The notes under the pieces are model-generated. The model saw nothing but the letters and a program-made list of their open reading frames with translations, ran no database searches and was not told the origin of the DNA. This document shows positions 45,283 through 52,912 of a stretch of DNA of 64,000 nucleotides, piece by piece. The DNA is from an uncultured Flammeovirgaceae bacterium. Lineage in GTDB: Bacteria > Bacteroidota > Bacteroidia > Cytophagales > Cyclobacteriaceae. The first letter of the stretch is position 1. Each line of letters opens with the position of its first letter. The position numbers were made by a program, and so were the translations under genes. Where the stretch lies: positions 124,001-188,000 of the forward strand of contig CAKZYA010000002.1 in the NCBI GenBank assembly GCA_937883755.1, read 5' to 3'.

Positions 45283-46011
45283 TTACACTAGCTCAACACA
45301 AGGATAAGTACCCACAAAATTCTCTAGCTGCTGATCAATCAAATCAACCGCCGTATCGCGCATGATCTTTTCTAGCTCAAGGCAGTAGAATTGAAACTTA
45401 GGGGTAGTACCATCTACTTCTACTTCAATAGTGAGTACTAGTTCAGCATTCTCCTCACCAATAAAGAGGGGTAGACTGACATCAATCGTTTCGGGTAATT
45501 CATCCTTGAATTTTAGTGCTCGCTTCACCGAGTCTTTAGTGTTGCCCTTCCGATCGTCGTCTTTCTGAATCTCAGTTTCAAACTTATAGGAGAAGCTTTC
45601 AAGCTTTCTCTTTAAGCTCCTAGCGGCATCCATATCAGCGAACACATGCGCTTTGGATAGAATGAGCTTTTTGAGCTGTGTAGCCGTAAAACCTGACCCA
45701 CTACCTACTTGGAAGGCCTTCAAATCAGGGTTTTCCACAAGTTGAGCAATAATAGTGTTGCCAATGGGTTGGTTAGGATCAGTGTCAAATATCAATTCAC
45801 GTCTTTGATAATGATAAGTCACCTGCCCATTGGGGAATTTTTGTTTCTCTACCCGAATACGAACCCACTCCCATGCACCAGCCAGCGTCGTGCGTAACTC
45901 TTGACTTGTTGGTTCTTGTACTTTAGCGGCCTCACCTTCCCGGACAATAATTTCAATAGGAATGTTTGGGGCATCGCCCTCAATGTTGACTGATAGGTTT
46001 TCAATGTTCAT
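45283..46011 (-). CDS. Phage early protein, unknown (DUF2303-like layout)
   Basis: 242 residues. QVGSGSGFTATQLKKLI, an Asp/Lys-rich middle and a C-terminal beta region give a layout that slightly recalls YfdQ/DUF2303 phage proteins, but I cannot assert homology. Cytoplasmic, no signal. Confidence 0.35.
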   Translation of the reverse strand: MNIENLSVNIEGDAPNIPIEIIVREGEAAKVQEPTSQELRTTLAGAWEWVRIRVEKQKFPNGQVTYHYQRRELIFDTDPNQPIGNTIIAQLVENPDLKAFQVGSGSGFTATQLKKLILSKAHVFADMDAARSLKRKLESFSYKFETEIQKDDDRKGNTKDSVKRALKFKDELPETIDVSLPLFIGEENAELVLTIEVEVDGTTPKFQFYCLELEKIMRDTAVDLIDQQLENFVGTYPCVELV

Positions 46012-46020
46012 AGTAATAAA

Positions 46021-46497
46021 TTAAGCTTGTTTTTGTAATGATTTAGCGAACATACCGATGTGCTGATCGATCTCTTTGGCTGATAGCTTTCGACTCCGTT
46101 CCGGGATGTGATTGCCTTCGATATCAAAGAACTCGAGCGTCTCTTCTTCGTCGTAAATCAGGCCGTACACCAGTCGCTCTACGGTATAGTAGCCCTTTTC
46201 TACCTGTTGGCTAAGATTGTCTCTGCCTTTCTTTAAGGCATCCGTACCAATGGTTTCGGGAATGCTTGCTTCAAAGTCTTCCGAGCCCTTTTTGATGGCA
46301 TCGGTAATGGTTTTTTGAAGACTAGATAGGCGCAATACCTCTCGGTTCTTGTCTGAAATCTTGCGCTCTAAGTCTGTGATTTCTTCAGGGGTGTAATAGA
46401 CTTTCTGCTCTTCGCTGTACTTTTCAAGAGCGCGGGTTTTGATGTAGTCGGCTAATCCTTCTACAGTCATTGTTTCCGGCAATGCAGGATGTTTCAT
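46021..46497 (-). CDS. Coiled-coil phage early protein, unknown
   Basis: 158 residues with two helical coiled-coil portions (ITDLERKISDKNREVLRLSS) and a short beta region. Possibly a structural partner of its neighbour. No family recognised. Confidence 0.4.
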   Translation of the reverse strand: MKHPALPETMTVEGLADYIKTRALEKYSEEQKVYYTPEEITDLERKISDKNREVLRLSSLQKTITDAIKKGSEDFEASIPETIGTDALKKGRDNLSQQVEKGYYTVERLVYGLIYDEEETLEFFDIEGNHIPERSRKLSAKEIDQHIGMFAKSLQKQA

Positions 46498-46508
46498 CGT
46501 ATGATTGA

Positions 46509-47153
46509 TTATTGGTTACTAATTATTCTGCCCCACTGCTCAGCCATTGCATTAGCGATGCCGGGGAATGTTTTGCTTCGATCCTTTGCTCTAATTGCTT
46601 GCCCATTTGATGCACTCATCGCATCTGTGAAATATCTTTTCTTACCGTTTGAGTCTATATAAATTGGTTCTGGCTTATCAATTTTGGTTTGCTCAGTAAA
46701 CATATCACCCTCGGAATACACTAGCTTCGGTAATCCTTTAAGCCACAGCCACGTTGTTTTAATATGTGGGTCACCAAAGTAATAAGGCTGTATGGATTGT
46801 GAATACTTGGCAATTGTTGGGCTAGCGCATCCTTTCGGATTCTCCAGACAGATTTTTTCAATGGGTGCTTCCCAAAGTTTAGCGAAGAACTGTAGTGCTT
46901 CTAGCCTTTTTAAAACTCGTCCTTTATCATTCCAATACCCGATCCCAGCATAACTCAGGTAGGTACACGGCGGATGCCCAATCATCATATCGTATTTACC
47001 GGAGTAGGCTTCCTGCAAAGCATCTCCCTGTATATGCCATTCGGGCTTACCTCCTGAGCACTCTTGCAAATCACAAGAATACGCCTCATGCCCTCTTTGA
47101 CGAAAAGCAATGGTTACTGCCTGGCTTTCTTCACAAGCAACTAGTATTTTCAT
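46509..47153 (-). CDS. DNA cytosine methyltransferase-like protein
   Basis: 214 residues. KILVACEESQAVTIAFRQRG at the start gives the SAM-binding FxGxG-like entry, GHPPCTYLSYAG carries the PC loop with the catalytic Cys of C5 methyltransferases, and CLENPKG contains the ENP-type motif. The target-recognition part is very short, so it may be a small phage enzyme protecting phage DNA from restriction. No cognate nuclease is visible. Confidence 0.65.
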   Translation of the reverse strand: MKILVACEESQAVTIAFRQRGHEAYSCDLQECSGGKPEWHIQGDALQEAYSGKYDMMIGHPPCTYLSYAGIGYWNDKGRVLKRLEALQFFAKLWEAPIEKICLENPKGCASPTIAKYSQSIQPYYFGDPHIKTTWLWLKGLPKLVYSEGDMFTEQTKIDKPEPIYIDSNGKKRYFTDAMSASNGQAIRAKDRSKTFPGIANAMAEQWGRIISNQ

Positions 47154-47314
47154 ACCTCTACCTTTTGAATAAATTGAAAATCACTCAGCTTCCGGTTCGG
47201 ATATTTTCGCCGAATTATACCCTCGGCTTCTTTTTCGCTTCTGGCTCGTTGTCGTCGGCAGTGCTGTTTGCCGTCTACCTGGTAGCGGACTACGTATTCG
47301 TGTTGGGGGATCAT
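47150..47314 (-). CDS. Small basic phage protein
   Basis: 54 residues from ATG 47314 (MIPQHEYVVRYQVDGK), basic, with two Cys/His near the middle. It overlaps both neighbours by ATGA, which fills the 150-bp space between methyltransferase and the gene before it. Function unknown. Confidence 0.5.
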   Translation of the reverse strand: MIPQHEYVVRYQVDGKQHCRRQRARSEKEAEGIIRRKYPNRKLSDFQFIQKVEV

Positions 47315-47586
47315 ACCTCCACCTCCTCAGCCATCGTAGATACTCCTGAGCTAATCGTTAGCCCTTCAAACGCTCCGGTGTAAGGTTCTTGCTCAGCGCT
47401 TTTCCCCCACCGTGTAATGGCGATTGACCGTAGATGATAATCTACCTTAGATAGTAATTCAGATAGTGAATGTAAGTCACCCATATAGCTCATTGTGCGG
47501 GCTTTTGTTAAAGAATAATCATCTGTTACGATCACATCAATGATGGCATCTAATCTTCCGGTAATAACAAATCGTTGTTTGCTCAT
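47311..47586 (-). CDS. Small phage early protein, unknown
   Basis: 91 residues with a beta-alpha layout (FVITGRLDAIIDVIVTD). Coupled on both sides by 4-nt overlaps. No family recognised. Confidence 0.4.
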   Translation of the reverse strand: MSKQRFVITGRLDAIIDVIVTDDYSLTKARTMSYMGDLHSLSELLSKVDYHLRSIAITRWGKSAEQEPYTGAFEGLTISSGVSTMAEEVEV

Positions 47587-47930
47587 TTCTCTGAATTTGT
47601 AAGGGTGAAGTCATTAGTTCTTGTGAGAGGCTCTGGGTTCTTCGGATAATCATCTAGAAACCCTTTATCCTGCGAACTACCTAGTAAGCAATCAAGCTCG
47701 GCTTCAGTCCATTCTAGCTGTAAGGTTAAAGTTTGAAGATCATTTTTAATCAATTTCACTCTATGCTCTAGCTCATTTTTGTAGTGGATTACAATGTCGC
47801 GGACAATATCACCACCAACAGGATTTGAATTGATTTTATCCCGGCATTCTTGTAGCAAATCAGCTATTTCGTTTTTAAACTCCTCAGAGGTTTTGATTGG
47901 CTCAGGCCATTCTTTTTCATTTTCTTTCAT
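47583..47930 (-). CDS. Coiled-coil phage early protein, unknown
   Basis: 115 residues, acidic with a central coiled coil. Its ATG overlaps the stop of a tiny membrane protein by 4 nt. No family recognised. Confidence 0.4.
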   Translation of the reverse strand: MKENEKEWPEPIKTSEEFKNEIADLLQECRDKINSNPVGGDIVRDIVIHYKNELEHRVKLIKNDLQTLTLQLEWTEAELDCLLGSSQDKGFLDDYPKNPEPLTRTNDFTLTNSEK

Positions 47931-48034
47931 TTTTCTATAATTTCAGTAGGTGAATAATATTCTAGTAGGCTGCACACCAGGATAATCAGTATTGCGAGCA
48001 GTAAATGCTTAATCTTTGTGATAGAATTTTTCAT
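47927..48034 (-). CDS. Tiny membrane protein 3 (35 residues)
   Basis: ATG 48034 to TGA 47929-47927. A single hydrophobic segment (KHLLLAILIILVCSLLEYY) follows a basic N-terminus. It overlaps the next ATG and, upstream, the previous tiny gene by 26 nt. Function unknown. Confidence 0.45.
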   Translation of the reverse strand: MKNSITKIKHLLLAILIILVCSLLEYYSPTEIIEK

Positions 48035-48149
48035 AATCCTCTTCATATTGTTTTCTGCGATAGCGTAATAGTTGCCCAGTCAGGATGCCGATGATCGTAC
48101 TGCCGAACAGGATACCAAGTGTGTAAGCGATAATTGTGAGGACGCTCAT
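48009..48149 (-). CDS. Tiny membrane protein 2 (46 residues)
   Basis: One long hydrophobic helix (LTIIAYTLGILFGSTIIGIL) and a charged, basic tail (YRRKQYEEDYEKFYHKD). The ATG overlaps the previous stop by 4 nt. Holin-like size and topology, but position in the early block argues for an early membrane function. Confidence 0.45.
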   Translation of the reverse strand: MSVLTIIAYTLGILFGSTIIGILTGQLLRYRRKQYEEDYEKFYHKD

Positions 48150-48250
48150 TGTTGTCTCTTTTTATATTCTTCAATTGCACTACAAATCAGCAGCGTAAAC
48201 AGCAGGGCTACGCCAGTGTAGACTAAGGGGAGGTAATTGATGTCAGTCAT
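48146..48250 (-). CDS. Tiny membrane protein 1 (34 residues)
   Basis: ATG 48250, hydrophobic segment (LPLVYTGVALLFTLLICS) then EEYKKRQQ. It starts the chain of three tiny membrane proteins. No family recognised. Confidence 0.45.
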   Translation of the reverse strand: MTDINYLPLVYTGVALLFTLLICSAIEEYKKRQQ

Positions 48251-48271
48251 GGAATGGGAGGGGGTGTGGTG

Positions 48272-48538
48272 TTATATCTTCTCTATTTCACTAGCGGGTA
48301 TCCGGTGAGGCATACCAAATAGTGGTTGATTACTAATGATTCTGCCTTGTTCTATGGCTCTGCGAACGGTTATTTCTGATTTCCCCGCCTTGATAGCTGC
48401 CTCTTTTACACTGTACTCTTTCTTCTCCTCTATGCGTAGACGTAACTCTTCTAGCATCTCATTCATTTCCTGCATCTGCTGTACAATCCGTTGATTGCGC
48501 TGCTGTATTTGGTGGTATAAGGCTTGTTCGGGAGTCAT
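48272..48538 (-). CDS. Excisionase/MerR-like HTH protein
   Basis: 88 residues from the ATG at 48538 (an ATG at 48601 lies within the previous gene). The C-terminal half YSVKEAAIKAGKSEITVRRA is a winged-HTH helix pattern of the HTH_17/excisionase type; the N-terminus is coiled coil. It follows the KilA-N gene by 2 bp. Could regulate excision or early genes. Confidence 0.5.
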   Translation of the reverse strand: MTPEQALYHQIQQRNQRIVQQMQEMNEMLEELRLRIEEKKEYSVKEAAIKAGKSEITVRRAIEQGRIISNQPLFGMPHRIPASEIEKI

Positions 48539-48540
48539 TG

Positions 48541-49095
48541 TTAGCGGTATAGCTTTTGATTGTCTTCGCGGTCTTCGTTTCGACAAACCTCCTGTGCCCA
48601 CATCCGTTGAGCAATCGCCAACTCTCTGTCCTTCTGCTCAAGGAGCTTTCCAGTGACATTTTGGTTGTCAAGTTTGTCACTGATCTTGTCAAGTGTCTTG
48701 ACAATACCAGATAGTACCTCAAGCATAACCGGGCTTAGATTATCCGTGGATTGTCGTAGCTCAACCTTACCCTTATTAAGAAGTTCGCTAATCTGTTCGT
48801 CCATCCATAAGGCAAATTCTGAGGAGATCCACCGCGCAAAGTCTACGGCTAGTTTCGGGTGCAGGAAGGTTCCTTGCTCGAAGTCAGAGTTGCCTTTTTG
48901 AGTGATGTGTAAATTCTGCACATCACAATCTAATTTGTTGGCTAACGCATTTGCGTAAGATTCAAATTGCTTAGATCGGGTATACCCTCTAACATCTTTT
49001 TGAAACTGCTTAGCAGTCTGCGTAGCGTTCACCCATCCCTCATCAGTAAAAATGATAGGGAGCTCTTGATAGGCTTTTGTTAGATAGTGGTTCAT
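48541..49095 (-). CDS. KilA-N domain protein
   Basis: 184 residues. GWVNATQTAKQFQKDV and FLHPKLAVDFARWIS with LWMDEQI are the characteristic KilA-N blocks (phage DNA-binding/regulatory domain). The C-terminus is helical. Typical of phage early regions; it may act as an antirepressor-like or DNA-binding factor. Confidence 0.75.
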   Translation of the reverse strand: MNHYLTKAYQELPIIFTDEGWVNATQTAKQFQKDVRGYTRSKQFESYANALANKLDCDVQNLHITQKGNSDFEQGTFLHPKLAVDFARWISSEFALWMDEQISELLNKGKVELRQSTDNLSPVMLEVLSGIVKTLDKISDKLDNQNVTGKLLEQKDRELAIAQRMWAQEVCRNEDREDNQKLYR

Positions 49096-49107
49096 CGTGA
49101 CAAATGG

Positions 49108-49563
49108 TTAAATACTTTTTGATTCTCTGATTAATACTTCGGTCACCTGCTCTAATAAGCGGTTGTGGCGTTCGAGTAAGGCGTGGTACTTGGATTTGTA
49201 TTCCAGCAACTCTTGATACTCTCTTTCCTTTTTATTCCGCCGCTTAGTATTAATGATTGAAACCGAAGGGTAGCGATAAGGAAGGTATTGTTTGGTGTTT
49301 ATTGAACATTGAGTCTTCATCATGTGATAGAACTCGCGGAACATCAGCCAGTCAGAATCATTAACCCGTTCTACTATCTCAATGGTGAAAGCTTCCTCAC
49401 CAAAGAAATCATATGTTTCTTGAAGCAGCTTGTTGTCATGAGTGCCGTTGCGTAATGCCCCTAAATGTGCCTTGCATCGCCCATAGAAGCTTTTTGATTG
49501 TCCGATATAAGATTCGTTTATCGGGTGGCAGGTGATTTTGTAGACGGCAGCGACGTCATTCAT
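49108..49563 (-). CDS. GIY-YIG nuclease-family protein
   Basis: 151 residues. The N-terminal part VYKITCHPINESYIGQSKSF and GRCKAHLGALRNGTHDNKLL contain the GIY-YIG-like core (here VYK/YIGQ) with the catalytic Arg in YGRC and later Glu. The C-terminal half is a coiled coil. Such proteins cut DNA as homing-type or repair enzymes. The leader directly before the ATG resembles that of the KilA-N gene. Confidence 0.65.
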   Translation of the reverse strand: MNDVAAVYKITCHPINESYIGQSKSFYGRCKAHLGALRNGTHDNKLLQETYDFFGEEAFTIEIVERVNDSDWLMFREFYHMMKTQCSINTKQYLPYRYPSVSIINTKRRNKKEREYQELLEYKSKYHALLERHNRLLEQVTEVLIRESKSI

Positions 49564-49614
49564 TGTGACAAATGTTCTGATACGGAAATAATAACATTAA
49601 TAACAAAATTGAAT

Positions 49615-49812
49615 CTATACTTCTTGAAGATCGCCAGCCGTTTGTTTGGCCAGATAGTCCCGTTCAATTAGTTCATTAATGTATAATTCGTATACTTCCA
49701 CTTTACCTATTTTCCGCTTTTTTAGCTCATCAGCCATCCTTAAGCGTATCAATTCATCAAATTTCCCCTCATCTACTTTAATCCTAATGTTAAGATTTAG
49801 TCTCTTTTTCAT
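49615..49812 (-). CDS. Small RHH-like early regulator
   Basis: 65 residues from ATG 49812 (MKKRLNLNIRIKVDEGKF); a further in-frame ATG at 49866 would lie over the promoter. A basic strand followed by two helices (ELYINELIERDYL) fits Arc/RHH-like folds. It is the first gene of the leftward early operon, directly under the operator-overlapped promoter, a typical site for a Cro-like regulator. Confidence 0.45.
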   Translation of the reverse strand: MKKRLNLNIRIKVDEGKFDELIRLRMADELKKRKIGKVEVYELYINELIERDYLAKQTAGDLQEV

Positions 49813-49822
49813 TTTACTTTGT

Positions 49823-49840
49823 TTTGGATAACAATCCAAA
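49823..49840. promoter_or_regulatory. Inverted repeat over the early promoter
   Basis: TTTGGAT-AACA-ATCCAAA: perfect 7-bp arms with a 4-nt gap. It covers the -7/+1 side of the leftward promoter and lies 11 bp before the start of the RHH-like gene. Likely binding site for the XRE repressor or the RHH-like protein. Confidence 0.5.
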
Positions 49841-49867
49841 CATAAATAACATAAATCAAATGGCAAA
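49837..49867 (-). promoter_or_regulatory. Leftward early promoter, Bacteroidota type
   Basis: Minus strand: TTTG at 49867-49864, a 19-bp spacer, then TATGTTTG at 49844-49837, an exact TAnnTTTG. Matches the known Bacteroidota -33/-7 pattern with usual spacing. Confidence 0.6.
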
Positions 49868-49911
49868 CATTTTTTTTCATTTTTTTTGATAATTCCGACA
49901 TTTACAACTAC

Positions 49912-49931
49912 TTTAGTACTTAGTTACTAAA
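49912..49931. promoter_or_regulatory. Inverted repeat, candidate operator O1
   Basis: TTTAGTA-N6-TACTAAA, perfect 7-bp arms. It contains AGTACTTAGTTACTA (49915-49929), which recurs with two changes at 50463-50477. It ends 11 bp before the ATG of the repressor. Confidence 0.45.
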
Positions 49932-49942
49932 TAATTGTATTA

Positions 49943-50395
49943 ATGTTAGTTTTGATAGAACCAACAACCTTGAAAACAAGAGGAGAGCGTTTACAATACT
50001 TAAGGACGCAGAAAGCGTACCGGGATAAGAGAAAAATTAAGCAAGAGGATGTAGCTAATCAATTGAGCATTTCTAGAAGTCGATATGCTGGCTGGGAAAA
50101 TGATAATATTGATAATATTGACGATTTCTACATAGAAATGCTAGCTAATTACTTTGAATCGACTATTGCTTATATAAATGAGGGTATAGAGGAAGAAAAG
50201 AAAGAAATAGAGGAGGCATCAGATCATTCGGATAAAGATAGTTTACCTAATCCTTACTCAATCAAAGACACGAACTTGCTCCTAAAAATTATTGATGATT
50301 ACAGAACAAAAGCTGAGGCATCAGAGCAACGCGAGGAAGAATTAAAAGAAAAGGTTAGGAAATTAGAAGAAGAAAATCGTAAGTTAAAGGAGTAA
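49943..50395 (+). CDS. XRE-family phage repressor-like protein
   Basis: 150 residues. The N-terminal HTH (IKQEDVANQLSISRSRYAGW) is an XRE type; the C-terminus (about 115-150) is a Lys/Glu coiled coil that could make dimers, and no LexA-type peptidase is present. It is divergent from the early operon, the place of a CI-like repressor. An alternative start is TTG 49970, because TAGTTTTG (a TAnnTTTG match) lies at 49946-49953 inside the ATG version. Induction could therefore depend on a separate protein. Confidence 0.7.
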   Translation: MLVLIEPTTLKTRGERLQYLRTQKAYRDKRKIKQEDVANQLSISRSRYAGWENDNIDNIDDFYIEMLANYFESTIAYINEGIEEEKKEIEEASDHSDKDSLPNPYSIKDTNLLLKIIDDYRTKAEASEQREEELKEKVRKLEEENRKLKE

Positions 50396-50450
50396 TTTAC
50401 ACTATCAAGTGACATTTTTTCTTATATTTCACCTATTTTTTGTCGCATAT

Positions 50451-50477
50451 ATACTTATAATAAGTATTTAGTTATTA
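50451..50477. promoter_or_regulatory. Palindrome plus repeated box, candidate operator O2
   Basis: ATACTTATAATAAGTAT (50451-50467) is an odd-length perfect palindrome (8-bp arms around one A). Overlapping it, AGTATTTAGTTATTA (50463-50477) copies the O1 box with two changes. It lies 3 bp before the small plus-strand gene. Confidence 0.45.
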
Positions 50478-50479
50478 TT

Positions 50480-50614
50480 ATGAGAACCAGACTCTACCTT
50501 CTCCAACAAAAAGCAATGCATATGGTAACAAGATACACCAAGTCCAGAAAGCGGGTGAAAGAATTGGAGGAAAGAGTTAATCAATTAGAGAAAGAAAAAA
50601 AAGAGGTGAATTGA
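50480..50614 (+). CDS. Small basic coiled-coil protein
   Basis: 44 residues, MRTRLYLLQQKAMH... then a charged coiled coil. It follows the O2 box. Its TGA overlaps a 13-codon ORF (50614-50655), possibly a leader. No family recognised. Confidence 0.35.
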   Translation: MRTRLYLLQQKAMHMVTRYTKSRKRVKELEERVNQLEKEKKEVN

Positions 50615-50685
50615 TGAAAACAACTAGAATCGGGACAACCCAAAGACCCCACTAAGTCTTTTTACTCAGGAAAATCGAAAAAAGA

Positions 50686-50805
50686 ATGAAAACATTCAGA
50701 TTAGATGTATGCGATGGTATATTGTGTTGGAAAAAGACGGCTACCAGCTTCCGTTGTCACAGAGCCCCTCTGAATTTGAATGATAATCTACTGCACAAGA
50801 ATTAG
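50686..50805 (+). CDS. Small ORF, doubtful
   Basis: 39 codons, two Cys in CDGILCW and a third in FRCHRA. It overlaps the stop of the TPR gene by 4 nt on the opposite strand. Too short to be sure. Confidence 0.2.
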   Translation: MKTFRLDVCDGILCWKKTATSFRCHRAPLNLNDNLLHKN

Positions 50806-52196
50806 TGATGATTTGCGGAAATTACTTGTTCTTTGAGTTGCTCCTGCACTAATTCAAGGTTTTCAATGACTTCAGGAGCATTTGGATTAAAATTTAATGC
50901 TATTTTGAAATCATGCACCGCTCCAATTAGATTCTCATGCTCCTTCTTTGCTAATCCTCGATTGAAGTAAAAATCATACCTATCATAATCAAGTTCAATA
51001 GCTTTTGTGTAGCTTTCAATAGCTTTGACCCAATTCCCCTTTGAGAAGTAGGCAGCTCCTAAATTGTTGTAACCAGATGGGTCTTTCGGCTTGAGTGCTA
51101 TTGCTGCTTTGTAATCAACAATTGCACCATCATAGTCTTCCAAATAGTATTTGGCACTTCCTCGATTGAGATAAGCATCTTCTTTTGTTGATTCTAGCGC
51201 TATAGATATATCTAAATCAGCAATGGCACCTGAGAAATCATCCTGATAAAATTTACTCATTGCACGATTGTAATAAGCTGATGCATCATTGGCTGAATCC
51301 TGTAAAGCTTTAGTATAATCAAGGGTAGCACCTTTAAAGTCTCCCCCATAGTGCTTTATACGACCCTCATTGTAATAGTTTTGTTCATGTATGCTATCAA
51401 TTGATAGGAACTTTGTAAAGTAATCAGATGCCGGTTGATACTCCTCACCTAGTAAGAAGCAATTTGCTAACATTAAATAGATGTCTCGTTCTTTTTCTGG
51501 ATAGTCCTGAGCTAATTTTTCAAATTTAACCTTAGCTACTTCGCACTGTCTATTATTTATAGCTTGCACTCCTAACATCCAATGTATTACATAATCTATA
51601 TCTCGTTGCAGTTGCCCTTGCATAATATTAGCAAGGCTTTTGAATGATTCTATAGATGATTTGCCTTTTGCTTCTTCTATATTGAGTTCTTCCTTAACGA
51701 CAACATACTTGAGACATGCTTGGCTTTCGGGTCCGCATGTCTCGTAATAGTCGCCCCAAATTACTAAATCTGCTCCTTTTTTACTCCCGATTGTCCGCGC
51801 ATCTGCAAAATTGCGAGGGCTTGATTGAGTAGTATCAAATAATACTTGTAAACCTAATTCTTCCTCATCATTGATATCTGAAAGACGAGTTTCGATTGTG
51901 CGTTCAAATTGAGTATCCCGACCTGGGCAGTCATCAAAATTCTGAGTAGGAAGTATCAAAATTTTAAAGTCAAAGTTTTGAATAAACTCGACACTGTTTG
52001 GCGGGTTAGATTTTTCAAACAGCTTAGAAATATCATCAGACTTAGTGATTCCGAAAAACGCAAGAAGAGGCAATATCCATGCAACAGTCTTTGGAACTGT
52101 ATTTATTTTATACCAGTCAGAGAACCTTTTCCACCAACTTTTATTTGGCTTAGAAGGCTCTATTGGTTTTCCGAAGAGATTAATTAATGTGGCCAA
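50802..52196 (-). CDS. TPR protein with N-terminal membrane anchor and TolB-like segment
   Basis: 464 residues. A hydrophobic segment (VAWILPLLAFFGI, about 38-50) is followed by a segment similar to the N-terminal domain of CsgG/TolB-type TPR proteins (ADARTIGSKKGADLVIWGDY) and then about seven TPR units from residue ~240 on (for example AYFSKGNWVKAIESYTKAIE, DAYLNRGSAKYYLEDYDGAI). It likely scaffolds membrane complexes. No enzyme. It may be a host gene or phage cargo near the prophage end. Confidence 0.6.
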   Translation of the reverse strand: MATLINLFGKPIEPSKPNKSWWKRFSDWYKINTVPKTVAWILPLLAFFGITKSDDISKLFEKSNPPNSVEFIQNFDFKILILPTQNFDDCPGRDTQFERTIETRLSDINDEEELGLQVLFDTTQSSPRNFADARTIGSKKGADLVIWGDYYETCGPESQACLKYVVVKEELNIEEAKGKSSIESFKSLANIMQGQLQRDIDYVIHWMLGVQAINNRQCEVAKVKFEKLAQDYPEKERDIYLMLANCFLLGEEYQPASDYFTKFLSIDSIHEQNYYNEGRIKHYGGDFKGATLDYTKALQDSANDASAYYNRAMSKFYQDDFSGAIADLDISIALESTKEDAYLNRGSAKYYLEDYDGAIVDYKAAIALKPKDPSGYNNLGAAYFSKGNWVKAIESYTKAIELDYDRYDFYFNRGLAKKEHENLIGAVHDFKIALNFNPNAPEVIENLELVQEQLKEQVISANHH

Positions 52197-52407
52197 AATC
52201 TGTTGAAAGCTGTTATCCTGTACAATGAATAAGATAGAGTTTTATTGCTTGATAATCAACATTATGAAAAATGATTTCAATTATGCACCATGCCCCTACA
52301 TGGTATTATAATAACCACCAACCTAAGCAAGCTTCTATCCCCCATTAGTACACTTTGTATGACCCTCATAATCAAATACATACGCTTTCCTTGTAAGAGA
52401 TTATTAC

Positions 52408-52432
52408 TTTTTAAAGAATAATATTCTTAAAA
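52408..52432. promoter_or_regulatory. Inverted repeat upstream of umuD
   Basis: AAGAAT-AAT-ATTCTT (52414-52428) with flanking T and A runs extending it. It lies about 64 bp before the umuD start. It could be an SOS operator; Bacteroidota LexA sites are not uniform enough to confirm. Confidence 0.35.
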
Positions 52433-52495
52433 TAAGTAAATAATTTGCTTGTAATTCCTATTTTTACCTCAAAACTACAAACTGTTATAGATATT

Positions 52496-52912
52496 ATGCA
52501 GTACTATTCTATTGGTTCTACAAGCCGTTTATCGCTCCCCTTCCTCACTGACCGGGTAGCCGCAGGTTTTCCTTCTCCGGCCACCGATCACGAAGAAAAA
52601 GACTTAGACTTAAACGAACATCTGATTGAACACCCTTCTTCCACCTTCTTTATCCGCGTAGAAGGCGATAGCATGGAAGGAGCGGCTATCCTGGAAAATG
52701 ATATTCTCATTGTTGACCGCAGTATTACCCCAGCCCACGGCAGTATCGTAGTCGCGGTTGTGCATGGCGAAATCACCGTGAAAAGATTATACCGAGAGGG
52801 TAAGCGCATTGAACTCCATGCAGAGAATCATTGCTATCCTCCCTTAGATGTCACTCATGATACAGGGTTTCGCATTTGGGGTGTCGTCAGTGGGGTAGTT
52901 CGTAAGACATGA
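52496..52912 (+). CDS. umuD: UmuD-like S24 peptidase (Pol V subunit)
   Basis: 138 residues from ATG 52496, close to the usual length; the ATG at 52445 would add 17. The cleavage-site pair AG (VAAGFPSP), catalytic Ser in EGDSMEGA and Lys in ITVKRLY are present. It self-cleaves on RecA filaments and then joins UmuC in translesion synthesis. Overlaps umuC by ATGA. Confidence 0.85.
   Translation: MQYYSIGSTSRLSLPFLTDRVAAGFPSPATDHEEKDLDLNEHLIEHPSSTFFIRVEGDSMEGAAILENDILIVDRSITPAHGSIVVAVVHGEITVKRLYREGKRIELHAENHCYPPLDVTHDTGFRIWGVVSGVVRKT

Noticed and set aside
46509-47153. Restriction-modification system around the methyltransferase
   Set aside because: No restriction endonuclease gene is adjacent; neighbours are small phage proteins.
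42948-47930. Anti-phage defence island
   Set aside because: Content (ERF, MazG, DUF4326, methyltransferase) fits ordinary phage early genes in one coupled operon.
1-50800. Integrase or transposase for the prophage
   Set aside because: None of the visible genes has recombinase motifs; it may lie left of the window.
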